Shown in pieces: positions 16,414-23,500 of a stretch of DNA of 36,735 nucleotides. Made by a program: the position numbers and the translations under genes. Positions within the stretch are counted from its first letter, which is position 1. Every line of letters begins with the position of its first letter. This DNA is from an uncultured Muribaculaceae bacterium (lineage in GTDB: Bacteria; Bacteroidota; Bacteroidia; Bacteroidales; Muribaculaceae), in NCBI GenBank assembly GCA_944321865.1, contig CALUMZ010000021.1:1-36735 (forward strand). The letters run 5' to 3'. The notes under the pieces are model-generated. The model made no database searches, was not told the DNA's origin, and saw nothing but the letters and a program-made list of their open reading frames with translations.

Positions 16414-16941
16414 ATGAAACGAGTGGCACTTATGCTTAGCATCCTGATGCTTGCATGCACGGCTGCCTACGCCCAACGCCGGGCTGCCGCACAACAAGAA
16501 GAAACCAAGACATTTGAAGAAGCCATGACCCGCATGGTGGAACCTGAAGTGAAAGTATACGTTCGCCCCAAGGTGGCCGACTTGTCGATTACCTCGCCAC
16601 AACGCCAATACTACGGGCCTTACACCTACAAAGTAAAAAACACGCTCACCGAGTGGGAATTTGAAAACCTCAAGACACGTGCCCTGTATCAGGCTACCAA
16701 GGAAGCCGATGCCGACGTGATGGTGGCAACCATTTTCGACTCCTACACACTTGAAAGCGATGGAAATACCCTCGTGATTGAGATTTCGGGATTCCCCGCA
16801 AAATATGTCAACTTCCGCAACTTCGGCGAGAGCGAGAGCGACTTCGAGATGGCAAAATGGGTATACCCGGCAGCCTACTCTCCGCAAGCCAAGGAGCAAC
16901 AGCGTGACAACAACACAAGGGCTGTGGATGCATCGAAATAA
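16414..16941 (+). CDS. Exported protein of unknown function
   Basis: 175 residues. A signal peptide MKRVALMLSILMLACTAAYA is followed by Gln21, a type I cleavage context; the Cys at 15 lacks a proper lipobox. The mature part (EDVxxF-poor, basic/acidic mix) contains VKVYVRPKVADLSITSPQRQYYGPYTYKV and LYQATKEADADVMVATIFDSYTLESDGNTLVIEISGFPAKYVNFR. The pattern, in which residues labelled as possibly multi-copy metabolised envelope factors are absent, gives no recognisable family. Start at 16414 rather than 16381 because of the signal peptide. First of three co-directional envelope genes (38-bp gap to the next). Confidence 0.75.
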   Translation: MKRVALMLSILMLACTAAYAQRRAAAQQEETKTFEEAMTRMVEPEVKVYVRPKVADLSITSPQRQYYGPYTYKVKNTLTEWEFENLKTRALYQATKEADADVMVATIFDSYTLESDGNTLVIEISGFPAKYVNFRNFGESESDFEMAKWVYPAAYSPQAKEQQRDNNTRAVDASK

Positions 16942-16979
16942 CCTCATCAGATAAATAACTAACACCAATATATTTAATT

Positions 16980-17666
16980 ATGAAAAAATTTTTTATTGTT
17001 GCATTAGTGGCATTGTTTGGCGCATCGGTTGCCAATGCCCAATTGGTTAAAAGCCGCACATTCACTGAGACTGAGAAGAAATCAAGCACCATGTGGTTCT
17101 TGCGCGTTGGTATGGCTATGAACAACTACACACAAACCGACGACTTTGAACCGGATGGCATTGGCTCTAAAATCGGTTACGATTTCTCGGTAGGTTTCCA
17201 CAAACCAATTGCCGACTTTGGCATGTACTGGGGCATGGAATTTGGCCTTGGCACACGCGGTTACAAGCAATCGTATGAAGAAAAAGATGTCGACTACAGC
17301 TACAAAGAATCAATGCTTACCCACAATGTGAAGATTTCTCCCATTACCTTGGGTTACAAATATGCAGTTACCGACTTCTTGAAGATTGATGCACACATTG
17401 GCGGTTACGTAAGCTATGACTATGCCGGCAAGCTCAAAGTTGAAGAAGAATACCAAGGCAGTTCCAACGACGAAGACGTAAGCTTGTCCGATTTTGAAAA
17501 CTACAACAGCTTCGACGCAGGTATGCAAGTAGGTGTCGGTTTATGGTTCGATCGCTTTAACCTCGACTTCACCTACCAACGCGGCTTCATAGGCATATAT
17601 GACATCTCCAATTTTGACTCGCCTCGTTCGAGCAACTTCATGATTCGCCTCGGCGTTGCATTCTAA
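16980..17666 (+). CDS. Outer-membrane beta-barrel protein
   Basis: 228 residues: signal peptide MKKFFIVALVALFGASVANA, then alternating hydrophobic/polar strands rich in Gly and aromatics (FLRVGMAMNNY, IGYDFSVGF, YWGMEFGLGTRGY, ITLGYKYAV, DAHIGGYVSYDYAG, FDAGMQVGVGLWFDRFNLDFTYQRGF) and a C-terminal FMIRLGVAF ending in Phe, as BAM substrates do. It resembles the small 8-10-strand barrels (OMP_b-brl type) common in Bacteroidota. Role unknown. Middle gene of the cluster. Confidence 0.85.
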   Translation: MKKFFIVALVALFGASVANAQLVKSRTFTETEKKSSTMWFLRVGMAMNNYTQTDDFEPDGIGSKIGYDFSVGFHKPIADFGMYWGMEFGLGTRGYKQSYEEKDVDYSYKESMLTHNVKISPITLGYKYAVTDFLKIDAHIGGYVSYDYAGKLKVEEEYQGSSNDEDVSLSDFENYNSFDAGMQVGVGLWFDRFNLDFTYQRGFIGIYDISNFDSPRSSNFMIRLGVAF

Positions 17667-17702
17667 CAAATAACACAGAGTTAAAAACGGTAAAACTTGC
17701 TT

Positions 17703-18488
17703 ATGAAGAAACGTATCACACTGATTGCACTTGTCGTCATGGCAGTTGCCACCATACCTGTCGTGGCCGATGACAACGCCTCGGCGGGCAACGACCTCGC
17801 CGGGTGGGTGGAAGAGAATGCCGGGAAAGCCCCCGACATGGTAGACGGCATCAAGATATACCGGCCAACAGAAACCGACGGCCGACAGATGATTTCAGAC
17901 TTCTTCGACGTGCCTGGAACCGACAAAATGACCATCATGGCCAAGGCCTTGGCATATTGCACCGACGTTCTCGACAAGGAAACAGAAATCATCGAAACCG
18001 TCGAACCGGCTTCGGGGCGTTTCGTCATAGGCAAAATGTTGACAGTGGGCAGCGGACGGAATGCCGTGACGTATACCTACAACATAGCATTCCAGTCGGG
18101 CGACGACGTGCTGTCGTTTGCCTGCTACGACATAACAGTACAGTACAAAGAAAAAGGAATACTTTCACGCACGCTCACATTCGAGAAACTGAAACCCGAA
18201 GAGAAAGAGCAGCACAAGGAAATTGTCGAGACTTTTTCAATCGAAAATTCACGTTTCCTCAACGACGTGTTGAACTTCGTCAAAACGGGTGAATGCGACC
18301 CCGTTACGCACTGGGACGAAATCGAAGCGTGCCAAGTGGTGAAAGGCATGAACATGACCGAAGTGAAACTGTCGATAGGCCGCCCGGCACATGTCACCGA
18401 CCAAGGTAACGGCCGGGTGAAATGGATGATAAGCAACAACTTCGTTGTCATTTTCACCGATGGCATTGTAACATCGGTAATCCGATAG
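17703..18488 (+). CDS. Exported protein with BamE-like C-terminal domain
   Basis: 261 residues. Signal peptide MKKRITLIALVVMAVATIPVVA. The middle (about 60-190) holds alternating strands ending RTLTFEKLKPEE; its ASGRFVIGK...YTYNIAFQSGDDVLSFACYDITVQY pattern is reminiscent of DUF4468-type domains (weak). The last 55 residues (ACQVVKGMNMTEVKLSIGRPAHV, KWMISNNFVVIFTDGIVTSVI) follow the BamE/SmpA pattern of G-M-x-x-x-E-V, G-x-P and F-x-D-G-x-V. The ATG at 17703 is used instead of an in-frame TTG at 17697. Third gene of the cluster; transcripts run into repeat block A. Confidence 0.75.
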   Translation: MKKRITLIALVVMAVATIPVVADDNASAGNDLAGWVEENAGKAPDMVDGIKIYRPTETDGRQMISDFFDVPGTDKMTIMAKALAYCTDVLDKETEIIETVEPASGRFVIGKMLTVGSGRNAVTYTYNIAFQSGDDVLSFACYDITVQYKEKGILSRTLTFEKLKPEEKEQHKEIVETFSIENSRFLNDVLNFVKTGECDPVTHWDEIEACQVVKGMNMTEVKLSIGRPAHVTDQGNGRVKWMISNNFVVIFTDGIVTSVIR

Positions 18489-18510
18489 CCACCGCACCCT
18501 TTTTTTATAA

Positions 18511-18707
18511 TATCAAGACGCGATGAATCGCGCCTCTACCCAAGAGGGCTACCCCCCGCCGGTTGTAGAGACGCGATTCATCTCGTCTCAGTAGGAGGTA
18601 TATCAAAATCCCAACATTGATATCGTAGAAACGTGGCGTGCCGCGCCTCGGGACTGTCGCAATCGCATAAAGCATTGCACATCAACTCCAAGTGCCCGGT
18701 TGTAGAA
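18511..18707. repeat. Family 1 repeat block A, modules 0-1
   Basis: Contains palindromes at 18516-18537, 18568-18589 and 18628-18649, all with GAGACG/CGTCTC-like arms. From 18591 (GTAGGAGG-TATATCAAAAT) to 18707 (CCCGGTTGTAG) it aligns in the same orientation with 31394-31513 in block B. Confidence 0.7.
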
Positions 18708-18881
18708 GGGTGTATCAAAATTATCATTTCAATGTGGCAGTAGAGACGCAAAATTTTGCGTCTCTACAATCTGGTCGGATAAACTATTAATATTGAATGT
18801 TTTATATGTTGTTGCAAACATCGAGACGAGACGCGGCACGCCACGTCTCTACTCATGGCAAAATCGCATTTTGATACACCC
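18708..18881. mobile_element. MITE-like family 1 element, copy A2 (174 bp)
   Basis: Bounded by GGGTGTATCAAAAT (18708-18721) and its exact inverse ATTTTGATACACCC (18868-18881). Contains a perfect 28-bp palindrome (18740-18767) and a second palindrome with GGC/GCC centre (18828-18849). Its reverse complement aligns at roughly 90% with 31514-31683. No ORF; non-autonomous if mobile. No clear target duplication. Confidence 0.75.
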
Positions 18882-19113
18882 TCTTGTGACGCACAAAAGA
18901 AACTACGCTACAATGTCCCCCTCATTTACTGCCATTACACATCGTTTGCAAATCTGCTAATAAGTTATGGGGGAGGGGGATGTTAGTGCTGCTTATAATT
19001 CGTAAGTAGTGTTACTCATTTATTAATTTGCTACACCATCTAATTGTTTCATTATACCCCACACGATTCAGGTTCGGCGGATTTCACAACCCGCCGACAC
19101 ACGCAAAAACATA
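18882..19113. other. Intergenic tail beyond block A
   Basis: No gene or consensus promoter seen. A 7-bp hairpin TCGGCGG/CCGCCGA at 19074-19097 lies 17 nt past the stop of the minus-strand gene and may mark its 3' end, though no U-run follows. Confidence 0.4.
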
Positions 19114-19956
19114 TCACACCTTTTGCCGCGGAAAAGCATCTATGAAGCTGCCGGGGGTGATATTTATGACTTCGGCCTTCTTGTAACGCGCATAACGGGC
19201 AATTGTGAAATAAGACTTGAACGCCACATAAAAGCTATACAGAATTTTATGCAACGGATAGTGCATATATTCGGTATTTATGCGCTTTACTTCGCGAGTA
19301 TCTTCTTTGTAAAAGTGCGGTTGCACCGACACCACATTGTTATCGTCATCGACCGACAGCGTGCGCGTCCATGAATGGTCGGCACCCGCAAGGTATATAT
19401 GTTTATACCCCATGCCTATGGCCGCCATAATCGACGGAATGAGCACATTGCGGGGGCGTGGCATACCCAGTCGCGCCGAAAACAACAAGTTTTCAACCCA
19501 TGCAAATCCCTCAACCGGGGTAGTATTAAAACGGACTATGTTGAGATGCGGATTGGCAGGCAGCTTGGGCATCACGGCGCGCACCGGCACAAACAGTGTC
19601 ATGTCCCATTCCACCCCGGCAATTCCTTTCCACAATTCCGCCACATTTTCCCTGTCGAGTGCCTTGAAAAAATGAGGGTCGGCAAGCAGATAATAATCAG
19701 GCTTCAATTGGGCGAACAATGGCGTACACGCTGCAAAATTCACAGCGAGCAAGTCATGGCTCGCAAGAAACTCGCCACCGCGTTCCACAGTTTCGTTAAG
19801 CGACGGTCCGTTGCCAAGCACCACCACCCCGCGCGTCAGACGTTCGGCTGGTATCCTGCCAACTGCTCGTCCGGCCGGCCGCGACAGCAACACCACCTTT
19901 ATAAAGCTAAGCATTGACTGCCACAATAGGGACATAAAAGTTACAATCCTTTCCAT
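19114..19956 (-). CDS. GNGPSL-motif protein, possible glycosyltransferase or MAF/DUF115-like enzyme
   Basis: 280 residues from the ATG at 19956 (transcript start predicted near 19992, so the frame extension to 20019 is rejected). After an N-terminal hydrophobic helix it has a nucleotide-binding-like GVVVLGNGPSLNETV (48-53 GNGPSL), then LLAVNFAACTPLF, KPDYYLLADPHFF and GYKHIYLAGADHSWTRTLSVDDDN. This combination occurs in GT42-like sialyltransferases and in DUF115/6-hydroxymethylpterin-kinase-like proteins of surface-glycan clusters (family knowledge); the exact reaction is unknown. No other glycan genes flank it. Its -33 box lies inside a family 2 repeat end. Confidence 0.65.
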   Translation of the reverse strand: MERIVTFMSLLWQSMLSFIKVVLLSRPAGRAVGRIPAERLTRGVVVLGNGPSLNETVERGGEFLASHDLLAVNFAACTPLFAQLKPDYYLLADPHFFKALDRENVAELWKGIAGVEWDMTLFVPVRAVMPKLPANPHLNIVRFNTTPVEGFAWVENLLFSARLGMPRPRNVLIPSIMAAIGMGYKHIYLAGADHSWTRTLSVDDDNNVVSVQPHFYKEDTREVKRINTEYMHYPLHKILYSFYVAFKSYFTIARYARYKKAEVINITPGSFIDAFPRQKV

Positions 19957-19998
19957 TGCGCAAGTATAAAATAATATTGACGTTTGAATCTTATAGTG

Positions 19999-20030
19999 CA
20001 AAATTAGCTTACCTCTCACTTAAACCCAAA
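19999..20030 (-). promoter_or_regulatory. Promoter of the GNGPSL gene, -33 box inside repeat
   Basis: The minus strand reads TTTG (20027-20030)-N20-TAATTTTG (19999-20006). The TTTG and the adjacent spacer bases belong to the outer end of a family 2 repeat (from 20021). Confidence 0.7.
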
Positions 20031-20064
20031 TCGGTAATTAGATTTTATGCCGATTTTTAGGATT
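20021..20064. repeat. Family 2 repeat end, copy 1 (left end only)
   Basis: TAAACCCAAATCGGTAATTA and the next 24 bp match 29328-29371 almost base for base, including the AAATCGG...CCGATTT hairpin. No matching inverted right end is found downstream, so the copy is truncated or solo. Confidence 0.7.
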
Positions 20065-20361
20065 ATGCCTTGAGAAGAATCATGCGTGATAAAAACGGCC
20101 TGCCTGCAAAACATTTCAACACAATTCGTGCACTTTGGATATCGGCATACACAAAATAGTTGTAATTATTTCAAATATGTAAAATAATTTTATTTATATG
20201 TACACCGGCAGGAAAAGAACGCAAGCAATTACATGTTTCATATATAATTAACTGTTATAGCATACACAATATATTTAAGTATTATTTATTAACATTAATA
20301 TCAATAATAACAATAGGCTACATATAGAAACATTATTAAAGTTTATTTAATACCACAAAGT
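20065..20361. other. AT-rich intergenic stretch
   Basis: No ORF, terminator or consensus promoter recognised; composition falls well below that of flanking genes. Confidence 0.5.
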
Positions 20362-20392
20362 GTTGCTCATTCAGATAATTATATTTCCTTTG
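20362..20392 (+). promoter_or_regulatory. Putative promoter of small RNA
   Basis: GTTG-N19-TTCCTTTG: one mismatch in each box, correct spacing, start near 20399. Confidence 0.4.
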
Positions 20393-20398
20393 TACTTG

Positions 20399-20542
20399 AA
20401 AATAAACTTCTAACAGACGAAAATGCAAAAATGAGAATTTAAGATGACGATGTGAATCGTGCAACACTCATTATAGTTTTTAAGGATTAGTAAATTAGTA
20501 GGAAAAACCCGGCAGACGATTTTCTCCCGGGTTCTTTTTTTT
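20399..20542 (+). ncRNA. Candidate small RNA (about 144 nt) with intrinsic terminator
   Basis: No plus-strand gene lies within 1.8 kb upstream, yet a strong terminator ends here: AACCCGG (20506-20512) with CCGGGTT (20527-20533) and T8 (20535-20542). A plausible promoter lies at 20362-20392. The body holds only very short frames (a 12-codon GTG frame VNRATLIIVFKD). A trans-acting sRNA or a tiny peptide gene are both possible. Confidence 0.45.
20506..20542 (+). terminator. Rho-independent terminator
   Basis: 7-bp GC-rich stem, 14-nt loop, eight consecutive T. It is the best-formed terminator in the gene-poor 20-21.5 kb stretch. Confidence 0.8.
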
Positions 20543-20603
20543 GAGATGTGTTTAATTTTATGCAGATGACACATTGGCGAAGTCAGGAAAACGTGCCGGC
20601 CGT

Positions 20604-20638
20604 AAAAAAGGCTACACGAAATCGCATCGTATAGCCTT
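20604..20638 (-). terminator. Rho-independent terminator of the 20.8-21.2 kb remnant
   Basis: AAGGCTA (20608-20614) pairs with TAGCCTT (20632-20638), plus an inner ACG/CGT. On the minus strand T6 follows directly. It faces the candidate sRNA terminator tail to tail. Confidence 0.7.
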
Positions 20639-20798
20639 AGGAAAAAAATAGTATGAATAAAATGTGGTATTAGGGTTAACGTCATAATTCTTTAATTCAG
20701 TATCTGCCACGCTGTGATGAATATTTTGCATCATCAGGCATTGGCAATGAAATATATGTTTTACACAAAGGTCATGAAGCTTTATGTGAAAAAAATGT

Positions 20799-21236
20799 TC
20801 ACAATTCCGGAACACAGATGCACAAATACAACCCCATTCCTTTGTTTCGCATAAACAAAAATAAAAAATCTTCCTTACGTGATGCCTGACCTGCTACAAT
20901 TTTACTTATCAGGGGACACCGTACTTCGGAAAATTTAACCTTGGTACACCCTTCTTTCTGCATCTGCTTTGCAAGAAGGGCCATCGCATTTTTCTCTTAT
21001 GCATGCCGTACATTTATGACTTGCATATTCATGCAAGTGTTGCTATCGGCATCACAAGCAACCTTATCGGCCAATAGTTGTTTTTATGCGGCCGACTGTT
21101 TTTCGCACTTTGTACACTCGGGCATAGCTACGTAACCCGACCTTCGAGCTGCCAATAATGCAGCGTTAGGATGATAAGCATGTGTAGGTAAAACCTTGCT
21201 TTTCAACATCATCTCTGAATTACTGTAATTTCCCAT
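20799..21236 (-). pseudogene. Decayed small gene with two in-frame TAA codons
   Basis: One frame runs from ATG 21236 to TGA 20799 (146 codons) interrupted only by TAA at 21084-21086 and a second TAA just before 20984. The first part reads MGNYSNSEMMLKSKVLPTH, then AYHPNAALLAARRSGYVAM and PECTKCEKQSAA. The second is KQLLADKVACDADSNTCMN-MQVINVRHA. The third is EKNAMALLAKQMQKEGCTKV, then KFSEVRCPLISKIVAGQA, ending LCICVPEL. Amino-acid use stays protein-like across the stops, arguing for a Cys-containing protein of about 145 residues that acquired nonsense mutations. A promoter (21391-21422) and a terminator (20604-20638) still bracket it. The 50-codon first segment could alternatively be a real small protein. 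Family not recognised. Confidence 0.45.
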
Positions 21237-21390
21237 AGTTTCTCTAAATTATGGGGGAGACTTTTGGACTCTGCCCCTAAAACAATCTTTTTTTTAACCT
21301 TCTCAAATATTATTGCAAAACCCTTGCCAAACTCTATCGGCCGTTTGCAATTACACTAAAATAAACCTATTAACCTGTGTTTTTACACTG

Positions 21391-21422
21391 CAAAGATATA
21401 GATTTTCCAAGATTGTTGCAAT
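21391..21422 (-). promoter_or_regulatory. Promoter upstream of the decayed small gene
   Basis: The minus strand reads ATTG-N20-TATCTTTG: perfect -7, one mismatch at -33. The start near 21384 leaves a leader of about 150 nt containing a GGGG-AGA/TCT-CCCC hairpin (about 21252-21276). Confidence 0.5.
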
Positions 21423-21492
21423 TTCTAACCTTGAAAAATGCATAAAACCGGTACATGTCGGTACAGGCCGGTGCAATTATGTATTGTTTTGT

Positions 21493-22239
21493 CTATCTTG
21501 AAGATTTTGTAGTTAGCACCATTCGTTTCCATGCGAAACGCGGTATCAGCCTCCAAGCGGCCACTAATATTGCGTATGCCCGGTTGATTACAACCACGCG
21601 CTTGCGGCGCGCGATAGCTTGCCGAATCTTGCGTGCCACATATTCGGAAGAAAGCATGAACGGGTAATGGTTTCCATCATTAAGCAACGGAGTTTTCACA
21701 AATCCCGGGCGTATGTCGGTAATGGAAATTTTCACGTTTTGCATGTACGCAAGTTGTTCCATGGCCGTCAAGTAAGACCATTGGTAACGTTTCGATGCGC
21801 TATAAGACGCAGCTATACCGATTCCGCGAGTCCCTGCAATCGATGTTATGGCAGCAATTTGTCCCTGCAACCCGTTGATACGGAAATACAGGTATGCGGC
21901 ATCGACCATGGTTGTAAATCCTTTGACATTAGTGGCAACAGTGCGGCATTCTATTTCGGCATCAAGGGCCGGATTCTGGTTACCCACTCCCGACGACAAC
22001 AGAAAAACGTCCATTCCCCCTACTTTGTCTATTAATTTTGACAGGCATTCGGCTGCATTGTCGGCCGTGACGTCTATGGTTTCGGCATATACCCTACCGG
22101 GAGCCATGCCACACAGCTCGGCAAGTTTGTCGCCACGTCGTGCAGCCACCCCGACAGTCCAATTTCCATCGGCTATATACTGCTTGGCAACGCTGTAACC
22201 GATTCCCGAAGAAGCCCCGATTATGATTATTCTTTTCAT
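21493..22239 (-). CDS. Short-chain dehydrogenase/reductase (SDR)
   Basis: NAD(P)-dependent oxidoreductase, 248 residues, classical SDR length. Nucleotide-binding GASSGIG (8-14), active-site Ser133 (AITSIAG) and the YSASK motif (Tyr146, Lys150) are present; the usual NNAG is replaced by SSGVGNQNP. An extra C-terminal tail is basic and hydrophobic (VVVINRAYAILVAAWRLIPRFAWKRM), suggesting membrane association as in other Bacteroidota SDRs of this type. Lies 70 bp downstream of an OMP gene on the same strand and may be cotranscribed. Substrate unknown. Confidence 0.9.
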   Translation of the reverse strand: MKRIIIIGASSGIGYSVAKQYIADGNWTVGVAARRGDKLAELCGMAPGRVYAETIDVTADNAAECLSKLIDKVGGMDVFLLSSGVGNQNPALDAEIECRTVATNVKGFTTMVDAAYLYFRINGLQGQIAAITSIAGTRGIGIAASYSASKRYQWSYLTAMEQLAYMQNVKISITDIRPGFVKTPLLNDGNHYPFMLSSEYVARKIRQAIARRKRVVVINRAYAILVAAWRLIPRFAWKRMVLTTKSSR

Positions 22240-22309
22240 GGTTACGAAATGAGTGTATTCCTTTTTTTTGAACTCGTTTTTTTAACTATCGGAAGACACA
22301 AAAAAACCG

Positions 22310-23266
22310 TTAATTTCCCGATCCGGGGCCGGGTATTTCAATCGGCCTTGTCCCGGAAGCCGACGGCGAATCAAGAGGCTCGCCGGTGTAAGCATCTTTT
22401 GCCTTGTCATCATCAGGCCATTTGTTCTTGTTAAATGGTATGGTGTAATATATCGACAGCCCACCGGTAATTGCAGAGCCTCGAGTACCATATCCAGGAA
22501 TATACCATGGGTCGGCCGTAGGATTTTTCTTGTAATTAAACAAGAAATGGTATTTTAAGGCCCACCCTGCCGACCAATTCTTATACAACTTGATGTGCAT
22601 CGACACGACAAGTTCGCCCCAGAGGGCATGCGACCGCAATCCGTCAATCTCGAAGCGGCTTTGATCTTGCCAATAGCCATTGTCGAGAGTGACATCAGTC
22701 ACGCCATATTTAAAATTGCTGTACCCAAGGCGAAACCCCACAAGAGCCATGTAGTCGGGTTTGTTATTATACTTGAAATTATAACTGCAACCTATTTTGC
22801 CGTATAAAGCAAGGTTGCTTTTATATGTGAAATTCTTGCCGTCGGGTGTATTGTTGGCGTTTCCCACACCCAACTCCACAATAGGCATAATGCGGTTCCA
22901 CAAGCTAAGTTCGGCTGAGAAGTCAATTCCCCCATAAGATTGCCCGAACAACCTCATGACAGGGTCCCACACATTGGCACCGATAGTCACGCCGGTGAGC
23001 AACGGGTAGCGCATGCGCGTGATTTTTATCGTGTCGTTCATTCTGGCCGCCACGGTATCGGGCAAGATAGTGTCACCCACGATTACCAATCCGCGTCTTT
23101 TCAGTTCCTCTATTTTGGCCTCGTTTTCCTTGGTAGTCATCACCTTGTTGGTAGTAGGCTTCACCGGCGTTATGCGCCTTTGCCCCGATGCAGGTAAAGA
23201 GCATAATGCCACCACTCCCATGGCGACAAACATTACCAACAAATGCCAACGAAAATTTGTCATCAT
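22310..23266 (-). CDS. Outer-membrane beta-barrel protein (DUF6048-like)
   Basis: 318 residues with a signal peptide ending ...LPASGQ (about residue 29). A Lys/Glu linker (KVMTTKENEAKIEELKRRG) precedes a barrel of amphipathic strands (PLLTGVTIGANVWDPVMRLFG, YGGIDFSAELSLWNRIMPIVELGVG, LALYGKIGCSYNF, MALVGFRLGYSNF, ELVVSMHIKLYKNWSAGWALKYHF, AITGGLSIYYTIPF) and a Pro/Gly-rich tail. From memory it resembles the Bacteroidota DUF6048 family; function unknown. A strong promoter lies at 23357-23387 with an 84-nt leader. Confidence 0.75.
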   Translation of the reverse strand: MMTNFRWHLLVMFVAMGVVALCSLPASGQRRITPVKPTTNKVMTTKENEAKIEELKRRGLVIVGDTILPDTVAARMNDTIKITRMRYPLLTGVTIGANVWDPVMRLFGQSYGGIDFSAELSLWNRIMPIVELGVGNANNTPDGKNFTYKSNLALYGKIGCSYNFKYNNKPDYMALVGFRLGYSNFKYGVTDVTLDNGYWQDQSRFEIDGLRSHALWGELVVSMHIKLYKNWSAGWALKYHFLFNYKKNPTADPWYIPGYGTRGSAITGGLSIYYTIPFNKNKWPDDDKAKDAYTGEPLDSPSASGTRPIEIPGPGSGN

Positions 23267-23327
23267 TATCTATTAATGTGTGCAATAATGCGCAACCCCG
23301 ACGGCATGACGGCCCACTTCGCTCGGT

Positions 23328-23455
23328 GATGCCAAAAGGCGCAACTTATCTTTCTGCAAAGATAATGCAAACCGAGCGCAAAGCAAAAAAAACAGGCTTG
23401 CATGTTTTTGTGCTTTGCCAAGGTGCCGCTTATCTTTACAGAAAGACAGTGCATG
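23328..23455. repeat. Diverged direct duplication around an OMP promoter
   Basis: GCCAAAAGGCGCAACTTATC and its next 20 bp (from 23328) recur as GCCAAGGTGCCGCTTATC and following (from about 23417), with CTTATCTTT-N4-AAAGA in both. Only the first copy has a good -7. Between them lies an inverted repeat GCAAAGCA (23378)/TGCTTTGC (23411). Confidence 0.5.
23357..23387 (-). promoter_or_regulatory. Promoter of the DUF6048-like gene
   Basis: The minus strand reads TTTG-N19-TATCTTTG, full consensus; start near 23350. The -7 overlaps a perfect TTATCTTT-CTGC-AAAGATAA palindrome. Confidence 0.7.
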
Positions 23456-23496
23456 TGCCACACAATTGCGTCCTATACAAGGTGTGTGGCACATGC
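23451..23496 (-). terminator. 14-bp perfect hairpin just after the sulfatase gene
   Basis: GCATGTGCCACACA (23451-23464) pairs exactly with 23483-23496, loop 18 nt, 4 nt past the sulfatase stop. No U-run follows on the minus strand, so it may stabilise the 3' end or act with Rho. Confidence 0.55.
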
Positions 23497-23500
23497 CTGC

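Noticed and set aside
16063..16968. A 301-codon minus-strand open frame
   Set aside because: It runs through the signal-peptide gene at 16414 and the leader; no motif, composition like an antisense shadow.
20612..20815. A 67-codon minus-strand frame ending in the terminator hairpin
   Set aside because: Its stop lies in the 3' arm of the hairpin, composition is AT-driven (Phe, His, Tyr, Asn) and no homology is apparent.
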